Source of the DNA: CAINVV01 sp964506325
GTDB taxonomy: Bacteria > Bacteroidota > Bacteroidia > Bacteroidales > Prolixibacteraceae
Direction of reading: 5' to 3'
Assembly: GCA_964506325.1 (NCBI GenBank)
Contig: CAZDLO010000115.1
Span: 1-10,748, forward strand
Length of the DNA: 10,748 bases
Positions within the stretch are counted from its first letter, which is position 1. The number at the start of each line of letters is the position of its first letter. The position numbers and the translations under genes were made by a program. Positions 1-6,916 of the stretch are shown here, piece by piece. The notes under the pieces are model-generated. The model ran no database searches. It saw only the letters and a program-made list of their open reading frames with translations, and had not been told where the DNA came from.

Positions 1-1044
1 GCAAAAAACCATGATGGATTTTGCATGTTCGACAGCAAGTTAACTGATTATAAACTGAGTCCACGGTTCGGAGGGCGCGATTTGGTACGCGAATTTCTGG
101 AGGCCTTCAGGGCCGAAGGGATCAAAGTCGGCCTCTATTATTCCATCATTGACTGGCACCATCCCGATTATCCCAACGTGGGAAACCACCCGCAGCGGGA
201 TGACAAGGATTATGCCAAACGTACTTTCAACTGGGACAACTACCTGAAATACATGCATGGTCAAGTGGAGGAGCTTGTGAAAAACTATGGGAAAATCGAC
301 ATCATGTGGTTTGATTATTCGTTCGACCGGTACAGCGGTGAGAAATGGAAGGCCAATGAACTGGTGGCAATGGTCCGCAAATACCAACCCGAAATCATTC
401 TGGACAACCGGTTAGCTACCCATGAAGGCTCCTCCTCCAAAGAGAGAATGGTAAAAACCCTTGGTGATTTTGAAACACCCGAACAAGGAATTCCCGAGGT
501 GGCCCTGGTCGACAAATATGGCAATCCTATACCATGGGAAACCTGCTTAACGCTCAATGGTGGCTGGGGATACACGGAGATGGACCACAACTGGAAATCG
601 CCCGAACTCATCATCCATACTTTGGTGAATTGTGTCAGCAAAAACGGCAATCTTCTGTTGAACGTCGGACCAAATGCCAGGGGAGTTATTCCACAAGAAA
701 GTGTTGAGATTCTTGGCGAAGTTGGCAAATGGCTGAATGTCAACGGAGAAAGCGTATATGGTTGCGGGGCTTCCACATTGGCCAAACCCGATTGGGGCAG
801 GTATACCCAAAAGGGGAATTCAGTCTATGCACACTGGCTGTATCCAAATCTTGGACAGCTCAATGCCAAAGGTGTGGACGGCGAAAAAGTTAAAAATGTC
901 TACCTGCTTAAATCGGGTGCTGAATTGTCTTACCAGAAAACCTGGTGGGGAAACACCGAAACTGGAAACTTCTTTATCACGGCAAGCAGCAGCCCCGACA
1001 AACCGGATTTGTACGATGCGGTTATAAAAGTTGAACTAAAATAA
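1..1044 (+). CDS. GH29 alpha-L-fucosidase, 5' end outside window
   Basis: Retaining exo-alpha-L-fucosidase that releases terminal fucose from glycans, probably in the periplasm or outside the cell (family knowledge; the N-terminus is not visible). The frame is open from base 1, so the ATG at 25 is internal: residues before it read AKNHDGF, the fucose-binding motif of GH29. Other family signatures in order are YYSIIDWHHPDYP, then IDIMWFDY with the probable catalytic nucleophile Asp (about residue 105 of the visible part), GDFETPEQGIP, WETCLTLNGGWGY and NLLLNVGPNARGVIP. The last ~100 residues form a C-terminal beta-rich extension typical of the family. The visible part is 347 residues; GH29 enzymes are usually 430-500, so about 80-150 residues plus any signal peptide lie upstream. 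Oddity: GH29 usually has KHHDG, here KNHDG. The next gene follows after 110 bases on the same strand. Family assignment is firm; exact linkage specificity cannot be read. Confidence 0.95.
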   Translation, partial: AKNHDGFCMFDSKLTDYKLSPRFGGRDLVREFLEAFRAEGIKVGLYYSIIDWHHPDYPNVGNHPQRDDKDYAKRTFNWDNYLKYMHGQVEELVKNYGKIDIMWFDYSFDRYSGEKWKANELVAMVRKYQPEIILDNRLATHEGSSSKERMVKTLGDFETPEQGIPEVALVDKYGNPIPWETCLTLNGGWGYTEMDHNWKSPELIIHTLVNCVSKNGNLLLNVGPNARGVIPQESVEILGEVGKWLNVNGESVYGCGASTLAKPDWGRYTQKGNSVYAHWLYPNLGQLNAKGVDGEKVKNVYLLKSGAELSYQKTWWGNTETGNFFITASSSPDKPDLYDAVIKVELK

Positions 1045-1064
1045 ATGTGAGTATGATATTTTTA

Positions 1065-1118
1065 CCGCAGAGAATCGCAAAAAAATCCTGATATTTCAAT
1101 CTCCGCGGATCTCTGCGG
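1065..1118. repeat. Intergenic imperfect inverted repeat
   Basis: The 9 bases at 1065-1073 (CCGCAGAGA) are the exact reverse complement of 1110-1118 (TCTCTGCGG), separated by 36 bases. The right arm is itself bordered by CCGC and GCGG (1103-1118), so it can also fold alone. The sequence resembles the purine-biased 'CGCAGAGA / TCTCTGCG' intergenic repeats that recur in many bacterial genomes (from memory, not searched). It lies between the fucosidase stop and the next start, so it could act as a transcript-end or stability hairpin. No U-tract follows, so it is not a classic terminator. Confidence 0.5.
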
Positions 1119-1154
1119 ATAATTCTCAACTTCATCCAATCTAAAATTCCGGAA

Positions 1155-2162
1155 ATGATAACCAAGAAAGAACAATATCAAAAATTACTAAACGGAGAAC
1201 AGCTCTCCAGACCCATGTTCAGGCCGATATTGATGCATTTTGCCGCCCGGTTTCATGGTACTACTTATGCAAAATTTGCCTCCGATTACAGAACATTGGT
1301 GGAGTCGAATATCCGTTGTCTGGAGTATTTCGATTTGGATGCGGTGAGTCTGATCAGTGATCCCTACCGGGAGACTGCTGCTTTCGGAGCACGGATCGAA
1401 TATGTTCAGGAAGGAGTGCCGAAATGCCTGGACAAAATTATCTGTAATGCTGATGACGTAATGAATTTGAAAGTGCCCGATGTTTACCAATGCGAACGAA
1501 CCCTCGACAGGATCATGGGAGCAGCTTATTACCAGCAACTGCTGAAAGGGACAGTCCCGGTAGGCGGTTGGATCGAAGGTCCGCTGGCAGAAGCATGCGA
1601 CCTGGCCGGAGTGGGGGAAATGCTGATATTTTTGATGACAGATCCGGATCTGTCAAATGCCCTTCTTGACAAATGTTTCCTTCTGGCCAAAGAATTTGCC
1701 ACGGCGCAGGTCAACGAAGGATGCGATTTTATTGGCATGGGCGATGCCATCTGCTCCCAGATTGATGCGGAAACCTATGATTTTTACGTCAGGGACCGTC
1801 ACCTTGAATTGGTGGAACACATCCATTCGTTGGGTGCCAAAGTAAAACTGCACATCTGTGGCAACATTGAACATTTGCTGCCTTCCATCAGCGGACTGAA
1901 CTTCGACATTGTTGACCTGGACTGGCAGGTTGATTTGCAGAAGGCAAGCCTGATCCTGGGCGAGAAAGTTGTGATCAAAGGAAATATCAACCCGGTTTTC
2001 ATTCAGGACAGCACTCCCGAAAAGATTGAAGTTGCGGTTCTGGATTTGGTAAGAAAAATGAATGGAAAAAAATTCATTCTTTCGGGTGGTTGTGAAATTA
2101 CAGTCAATACACCTGTTGAAAATTTAATGAGTATGTCAAATACTTTAAAGTTGCCGTTATGA
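1155..2162 (+). CDS. URO-D superfamily protein, corrinoid methyltransferase-like
   Basis: A 335-residue protein of the uroporphyrinogen-decarboxylase superfamily, a TIM-barrel group that also holds the MtaA/MtbA/CmuA-type methyltransferases. N-terminal region (1-35) with PMFRPILMHFAARF, a DAVSLISDPY segment at 63-71 where HemE has its FSD loop, EGPLAEA at 141-147, and KLHICGN at 231-237. His233, Cys235 and Cys313 (in SGGCEI) match the HxC...C zinc site that activates the thiol acceptor in MtaA-type enzymes; canonical HemE lacks this set. The likely role is therefore methyl transfer between a corrinoid protein and a thiol or other acceptor, in the cytoplasm (there is no signal peptide); the substrate is unknown. 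The ATG at 1155 is the first in-frame start; no good Shine-Dalgarno is present, as usual in Bacteroidota. It follows the fucosidase by 110 bases and converges with the FAD oxidoreductase gene (97-base gap). Superfamily is secure; methyltransferase activity is inference. Confidence 0.85.
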   Translation: MITKKEQYQKLLNGEQLSRPMFRPILMHFAARFHGTTYAKFASDYRTLVESNIRCLEYFDLDAVSLISDPYRETAAFGARIEYVQEGVPKCLDKIICNADDVMNLKVPDVYQCERTLDRIMGAAYYQQLLKGTVPVGGWIEGPLAEACDLAGVGEMLIFLMTDPDLSNALLDKCFLLAKEFATAQVNEGCDFIGMGDAICSQIDAETYDFYVRDRHLELVEHIHSLGAKVKLHICGNIEHLLPSISGLNFDIVDLDWQVDLQKASLILGEKVVIKGNINPVFIQDSTPEKIEVAVLDLVRKMNGKKFILSGGCEITVNTPVENLMSMSNTLKLPL

Positions 2163-2259
2163 GAATTGTCAGAATAACAGGTTTGAAGATTTGAAATTGT
2201 GTGGATCAATATTGTCACCGCGGAACAATTCTTCCCCATTTTTATTTATCAAGATTCTT

Positions 2260-4281
2260 TTATACTATTTCTGTTGATTCAAATATTAACCTGCAGGCAT
2301 CTCCACGTGTTATGAAATTATCAGAAATAATTTTCAATTTATTCATTTCTTTAGTTAACCTGGCTGGATTTCCAATTGCCTCACCTAAACGATTGGCAAA
2401 AACATCTGCTTTAACAAAATCGCTACTTTTTATCTGTTCTGCTTTGAATATTTTTTTTGTATAAATCAGTGGGTTATTAAAGCGTTGATTATTCCATTTT
2501 TCTATTAAATTCAGCCATTCATCAAAGACTACTGCCGTTAATTTTTCATTTGGCAGAGCCATGTAAGAACCAAAAAAACCTTGCGTACCGAGATATTGAA
2601 TGGCTGGATACCATGAAGAATATTCTCTTCCTTCCATATCATTGAAAAAGGAGATCATAATTCTATTCCTTGCTAAAAGGCGAATCAGTTGATCCGAATC
2701 AATTTTTGAGGGTGAAATATTTTTTTCTACTGCAATGGATGCAGCGTATCCTGCTGCCTCTCCGATACTCATCCAGGTTGGTTCGAGGCGAATCGTTCCC
2801 CATCCAACGTGAGAGGAAGAAAGACAGACAGGAACTATTAAATTGTCAAGGTCTTTGGGGAATATGGTTCCTAATGATACTTGTCCAGGGAAAGTCTTAT
2901 TTTTAAGCATCACTTCTCCTTCCATTTTACTCCCTTCTACATGGCTTTCAGTACAATAATGAGAGTCCATAAACCACTCGGTAATACTTATGCTGTCATT
3001 GTGAATTGGAGCACGTTTTATACCTTCAGCCAACATTGCATCATGCTCAGTGAATACTGAACGACCAACAATACGACGTGCTTCCCTGACATAAAGCTCA
3101 TAAGGGAGGTTCCCGTTATCTTCATATTCATTTTTGGGCAGACCATATTCTTTCCAGATACTTTGTTCCTCTTTAGGTAGGGATGGATCATTTTGTTTAA
3201 AATACAGTAATCCTATTGTAACCTCCTGAAATTTTTCAATTATACTTTTCCTAATGGCCCAATCTCCCTCGATATATTGATTTGGTAACCCCACTAACCT
3301 GGGTTCATTCCAACTTGTTTTCTTGTTTGGTACTTCAAGTCCTGCACTTTTTGTGTGGCCATATCTGGTTTTTAGAAATACCGGATCATAATTTTTAGGT
3401 TTACCCGGAATTATTCTATTCTCAGGATCATTTGTTAATGTGGTTCGGATATTGAAAGCCATGATCGCTTTATGAGCCTCTCCCGTACTTTGTGGCAAAC
3501 GATCTGACCATGCATTATAACTGGATAAATTAAGTCTTCGAACTAATTTGAAATCATCCTTATTTAATTCATTCTCTGATGGTGGCCAATAATCTTCTTT
3601 ATAATAACAAACACCTGCATTTTTTTCTCCATATTCCTTTTGTGATTCACGACCTATTTTATACTCAACTCTAGCCACCGCGGCAAGGTCTCCTTCATAA
3701 GAGCTGTCGACAAAAATGGTTCCTTGTGCATCAAAAGTTTCATCAGTACTCATTTTTTTAAATGTGATGCTCTTAATGGATTTATCTTTGAAATCTGCTT
3801 TTACAGGATAATATCCTTTTACAATAGTGATTCCAGATTCTTTTTCGAGCATTTCATTTATCAATCGCTCAACCACATGGGATTCAAAACGGGTTTTTGG
3901 AAAACCGGGGTTTGTTCCTTGGTATTGAGGAGATTGATATCCATAGGTTGAGCGATAAAAGTCGTAAATATTGTATCTGAGTTCATCATATATTGGGGCA
4001 CGCGCTCCATTATAAAGCGTATCCATTGTCCCAAGACCGTTTACAAACTGTCCGCCCAAATGATGATTGTGATTAACAAGCAATACTTGCAGTCCTTCTC
4101 TTGCAGCTCTTATGGCACATGCCAAACCACCTGGAGTAGCACCGTAAATAATTAGATTATATCCACCTTGTGGTGATTTAGGTATTTCAGTTTTTGAATT
4201 TTCAATTAACAAACTGGAATATCCAAGTAGAGGTACAAGTGGAAATATGCCAAACATTTTGATGGTCTCGCGTCTTTTCAT
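2260..4281 (-). CDS. FAD-dependent oxidoreductase, FAD_oxidored family
   Basis: A 673-residue flavoprotein of the FAD_oxidored (PF12831-like) type. The N-terminus MKRRETIKMFG with a following hydrophobic stretch to about residue 26 looks like a Tat leader, so export with bound FAD is likely. The Rossmann motif GATPGG is at 47-52 followed by ACAIRAAREG, LGGQF lies at 75-79, FVDSSYEGDLAA (the FAD_oxidored family signature) at 190-201, REARRIVG at 399-406, and the C-terminal FAD-closing segment SSSHVGWGTIRLEP followed by GEAAGYAA at 488-514. Family members occur widely in Bacteroidota and Planctomycetota glycan loci; most are uncharacterised, so the substrate (perhaps a sugar or sugar-derived alcohol) is unknown. 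It begins 66 bases after the FG-GAP gene on the same strand, probably co-transcribed. The ATG is preceded by an A/T-only tract. By eye the ends of the gene are AT-richer than the fucosidase and URO-D genes. The last ~100 residues are family-variable. Confidence 0.9.
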   Translation of the reverse strand: MKRRETIKMFGIFPLVPLLGYSSLLIENSKTEIPKSPQGGYNLIIYGATPGGLACAIRAAREGLQVLLVNHNHHLGGQFVNGLGTMDTLYNGARAPIYDELRYNIYDFYRSTYGYQSPQYQGTNPGFPKTRFESHVVERLINEMLEKESGITIVKGYYPVKADFKDKSIKSITFKKMSTDETFDAQGTIFVDSSYEGDLAAVARVEYKIGRESQKEYGEKNAGVCYYKEDYWPPSENELNKDDFKLVRRLNLSSYNAWSDRLPQSTGEAHKAIMAFNIRTTLTNDPENRIIPGKPKNYDPVFLKTRYGHTKSAGLEVPNKKTSWNEPRLVGLPNQYIEGDWAIRKSIIEKFQEVTIGLLYFKQNDPSLPKEEQSIWKEYGLPKNEYEDNGNLPYELYVREARRIVGRSVFTEHDAMLAEGIKRAPIHNDSISITEWFMDSHYCTESHVEGSKMEGEVMLKNKTFPGQVSLGTIFPKDLDNLIVPVCLSSSHVGWGTIRLEPTWMSIGEAAGYAASIAVEKNISPSKIDSDQLIRLLARNRIMISFFNDMEGREYSSWYPAIQYLGTQGFFGSYMALPNEKLTAVVFDEWLNLIEKWNNQRFNNPLIYTKKIFKAEQIKSSDFVKADVFANRLGEAIGNPARLTKEMNKLKIISDNFITRGDACRLIFESTEIV

Positions 4282-4347
4282 TTTTTTTATTTTAAAACAA
4301 ATTCACTTATTAATGCTGAAGAAATTAAAGATTCGGAACTTTAAGTA

Positions 4348-6164
4348 CTATTTTGATTTTATCAAAGGATTTTCATTGTAATAAAGGAAACCATCTTCTG
4401 CTCCAATAAGTAATTCAGGTTTCCCATCCCCGGTGAGATCTATTGATGTGGGACTTGTTTCGTGGCCTGCAAGCTTTTGCTCATCAAGCTGCCCCATATC
4501 GCGAAAGATGGTTACCCCCTTTTCTTTTCCCATATTTCTGAAAAATGTAGCATTCAAGCTATTAAGCAACAGATCAAGCCGGCCATCTCCATCGAAATCA
4601 ACGATAGCAATCTTTCGGCGACCGCTACTTCCTGATTTACCACTATTGAGACGCAGGGGTTCTACTTCACCTTCAAGCCGAAAGACCCGTTCACCCGGCA
4701 GTAAAACTAGCTTTCCTTCGCGTTTTTCACGCCGGAACAAAGCAAGGTAGCCTTCATGATCCAGCATTACAAGGTCTATAAGCCCATCTCCCGTCCAATC
4801 GACCGCACATGGTGTTGTTCTCCATTGTGTGACAAGAGAATTTCCCTCGGGGTTCCACCAGTTCCAACTTGGTTTAGGCACCGAACCTTCCCATTCCGCA
4901 AGCACAGATTGAGCCGCAGCAAATTTTGGTTCGAAGCGGGTTCCAATGTTCTCATACCAGATCACCTTACCCCAAATTGAATTTACAATCATATCGGGTA
5001 ATCCATTATGATTCCAATCTGCAATCGTTAGGGTTGTATAACCCCATTTTTCCTCAGAAGGTCCCTGAATCGAACCGTTAGGTCCGGCTATAATACGAAT
5101 CTCTTCTCCGCCAGCTTCCAGTAGTTTAGGGGCTGCCCATCTCAGTGGACTGCTACCCAGATTTTCAATAAAAGCAATTTGACCCTCTGAGTTTCCAGCG
5201 ATGATATCATCCCTTCCATCGCCGTTCAAGTCATATCCTACAGGAGTTACTAATACCCCAAATTTCACTTCGTCAGCCTCCTGCTTAAAAAATTTAGGTG
5301 GCAGAAATACCGGCATGCCATCAACAACCTCTCCGGTATGTTTCATCAGAGCGATCCGGCCAGCCTCGTCACCCACTATTAAATCTTTGTATCCGTCGCC
5401 TGTGAAATCATAGGCCACTGGCACAACCATACATAGATCCATTTTAATACGTTTATCTTTATAAGTAAGAGGTCTGCCTGGAGCATAGAGTGGTGCCTCA
5501 CGGGTACCTACGTTTTTATAAAATGTGAATCCATCCCTAAACTCACCACAAATTATATCCAATTTGCCGGTATTACAGAAATCAGCAAAGTTTGGTGATG
5601 GCCATCCAAATACATCAATATATGATCCGTCTGTTGTTTTTAATTTCCGGGGCTTTTCATAAACAGGATTATCATTCGTTCCGGTGTTTAAGAGAAGATA
5701 GATATTTCCCCTTAACGGACCCCCTGTCCACTCTCCAAACTCATTGTAGCTACCTCCGCGGTAATCACCCCAGTATCCAAGTCCGATAACGAGATCAAGA
5801 ACGCCATTGCCGTTAAAATCAACATATTCCCACTCATTAGCGCGAACATCTATAAGGTTGTAACCATGAAAGTCTTTTTCAACAGTAAGTTTCTTCGGAT
5901 TTTCAAAAACTGTTTTTTTAAAATCAGGATATATCTTTCCTGGTGATAAAATGACCGGTTCNNNNNNNNNNNNNNNNNNNNNNNNNNNNNNNNNNNNNNN
6001 NNNNNNNNNNNNNNNNNNNNNNNNNNNNNNNNNNNNNNNNNNNNNNNNNNNNNNNNNNNNNTGTTGTTATACAGTAAGCGCTTTAGTTGCTGGCTATATA
6101 CTACTGAGCCAGATACCAACAGGCAAATTGTGAGCGTTAGCGTAAATGTGATTTGTTTTTTCAT
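4348..6164 (-). CDS. FG-GAP/VCBS repeat protein interrupted by sequence gap
   Basis: Secreted or periplasmic beta-propeller protein, probably for glycan or protein binding rather than catalysis. The 5' fragment (6164-6062) encodes MKKQITFTLTLTICLL..., a signal peptide with a probable cleavage after VYS, followed by QQLKRLLYNN. The 3' fragment is open without a stop from the gap edge at 5961 to the TAG at 4348 (537 residues). It contains eight calcium-type D-x-x-x-x-G motifs: DFNGNG at fragment residue 48, DFCNTG 127, DFTGDG 185, DLNGDG 244, DWNHNG 315, DWTGDG 388, DFDGDG 455 and DLTGDG 508, each followed by a short beta strand. That spacing suits a 7- or 8-bladed propeller. A TTG at 5562 could be mistaken for a start, but the homologous repeats continue upstream of it. 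The 100 N break the frame; the fragments are in phase only if the real gap length leaves remainder 2 on division by 3. It is the probable first gene of an operon with the FAD oxidoreductase. Binding target unknown. Confidence 0.85.
5962..6061. other. Assembly gap, exactly 100 N
   Basis: A run of 100 N from 5962 to 6061, the usual placeholder for a scaffold gap of unknown size. It lies inside the FG-GAP gene, soon after its signal peptide. Reading through 100 bases puts the two halves out of phase, which supports a placeholder rather than a measured length. From family resemblance the missing part probably holds the first propeller motif (inference). Confidence 0.95.
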
Positions 6165-6283
6165 AATAACTAATCATAAAGTCACCGTCTCTGTTGAAAA
6201 AAGCCCATTTTATTGAAAATTAAATATTTTATCATCAACGGCAATTGTCAAGTCATAAAAACAATAAACTTAACAAATTAAAA

Positions 6284-6475
6284 ATGAAAGAAATGAAAAC
6301 TTCGCCTCCAACGGATTTTATAGAGCCTGATTACAATATGGTTAGTTTATTTAATACTTCTGTTCTTGCAGATGTGGTAAATGGTAAAATAGACCTCAAT
6401 AAGGTCGCTTTGCAAGAATTGCGGAATAGAGGACTTGACTTGAATGGAAATTGGATTGGGTTTGATAAGAAATAA
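6284..6475 (+). CDS. Small conserved-looking hypothetical protein
   Basis: A 63-residue acidic/basic mixed protein starting MKEMKTSPPTDF and ending with NRGLDLNGNWIGFDKK. The middle (SLFNTSVLADVVNGKIDL followed by LQELRNRG) predicts two short helices. From memory, similar small Bacteroidota proteins of unknown function share the ...NTxxLxDVxxGKIdLnxlAxxELxNRGxDxxGxWVGFdxA pattern, so I think it is real, but I cannot name it. I chose the ATG at 6284 (or 6293 in frame) over a TTG at 6245, since the upstream extension is lysine/asparagine-rich low-complexity. It has no signal peptide or membrane segment. It is divergent from the FG-GAP gene (119-base gap) and is followed by 140 bases before the chimeric ORF. 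This is base composition and gene content unlike the glycan genes around it, and may have come with a mobile element. Confidence 0.6.
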   Translation: MKEMKTSPPTDFIEPDYNMVSLFNTSVLADVVNGKIDLNKVALQELRNRGLDLNGNWIGFDKK

Positions 6476-6511
6476 ATCATTTAACTCAACGCTCAAAAAT
6501 CAGATTGTTTG

Positions 6512-6558
6512 ACTGATGTTGGACTATCAGTAATGTAGTTCATTTTAATCGTTACTGA
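6512..6558. repeat. Two overlapping, mutually exclusive hairpins
   Basis: ACTGAT at 6512-6517 pairs with ATCAGT at 6526-6531 (8-base loop). TCAGTAA at 6527-6533 can instead pair with TTACTGA at 6552-6558 (18-base loop). A further AATCAG just upstream (6498-6503) could compete for the CTGAT arm at 6513-6517. The set lies in the 140-base spacer between the small hypothetical gene and the chimeric ORF. No terminator U-tract follows. It might be a leader structure or a decayed element end; the arms are short enough that chance is possible. Confidence 0.3.
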
Positions 6559-6615
6559 ATACACGGGATTATTTACGGCACGAAAAGTCCAAAATTAATC
6601 ACCGTTAATATTCAG

Positions 6616-6876
6616 ATGAAAACCTACTCTTCACTTAAAAAGATCAAACAGGGGAAATATGTTTACATATACCTGTATTTTAATAAATTGGACCATATTA
6701 TCAGGATTAATACAAAAAATGAGTTCATACCGAAATGTATGAACAGAGACCTAACATACAACTCAAAAATGGGCAATAAGCCTTTTAATTATCCAATAAA
6801 CGGTGCCTGGAAAACACATAAACCGAACATGGATATTGATTTAGCGAATGGAGGAGGAAATACCAAAATGTTCTAA
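6616..6876 (+). pseudogene. Chimeric short ORF: integrase-like start, oxidoreductase-like tail
   Basis: An 86-residue ORF made of two unrelated parts. Residues 1 to about 53 (KKIKQGKYVYIYLYF, then HIIRINTKNEF and RDLTYNSKM) resemble the N-terminal arm/SAM-like part of Bacteroidota tyrosine recombinases; this is from memory and only moderately sure. Residues 62-86 (NGAWKTHKPNMDIDLANG plus GGNTKMF) closely match the C-terminus of the GH109 protein just downstream (SWKKNKLNMDIELKNG plus GGNTKIY). The last 51 bases of the two ORFs, by hand alignment, agree at 41 positions, so this is an old or separate paralogue tail rather than a fresh copy. It lacks any catalytic domain of either family. I read it as the scar left when an insertion or deletion removed most of a neighbouring Gfo/Idh/MocA paralogue and joined it to a recombinase start. 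Expression as a real small protein cannot be excluded. Confidence 0.55.
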
Positions 6877-6884
6877 TATCTTTG
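6877..6884 (+). promoter_or_regulatory. Possible Bacteroidota -7 box before GH109 gene
   Basis: TATCTTTG is an exact fit to the Bacteroidota primary-sigma -7 consensus TAnnTTTG. It starts right after the chimeric ORF stop and ends 32 bases before the ATG at 6917, giving a short untranslated leader. No clear TTTG -33 box is seen 19-21 bases upstream, so the call is tentative. Confidence 0.35.
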
Positions 6885-6916
6885 ATTGAACTTTATTGAT
6901 AAAATCCTATTATATC

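Noticed and set aside
315..785. Long minus-strand ORFs opposite the fucosidase (also 40-387 and 547-810)
   Set aside because: They overlap a strongly conserved GH29 frame and show no recognisable motif, so they are shadows.
1155..2162. Authentic heme-pathway HemE
   Set aside because: The HemE substrate loop is not conserved, and the HxC...C thiol site points to the methyltransferase branch.
2163..2259. Possible bidirectional terminator between the convergent genes
   Set aside because: Only a 5-base stem (ATTGT/ACAAT around 2209-2229) with a weak flank was found, which is not enough to call.
4433..4750. Plus-strand 105-residue ORF within the FG-GAP gene
   Set aside because: Ser/Arg-rich antisense shadow of the repeat protein, with no motif.
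5850..6164. A 104-residue minus-strand ORF crossing the N gap
   Set aside because: Only the part before the gap is real (signal peptide of the FG-GAP protein); after the gap the reading is out of phase with the repeat protein, an effect of the placeholder length.
6165..6283. Promoter on the minus strand for the FG-GAP operon (a TTGACA-like hexamer near 6245-6252)
   Set aside because: The -10 partner and the Bacteroidota TAnnTTTG box do not sit at a good distance, so no promoter is called.
6896..6916. TTG start extending the GH109 protein by seven residues
   Set aside because: The ATG at 6917 places the twin-arginine motif at the usual position, and the extension reads as untranslated leader.
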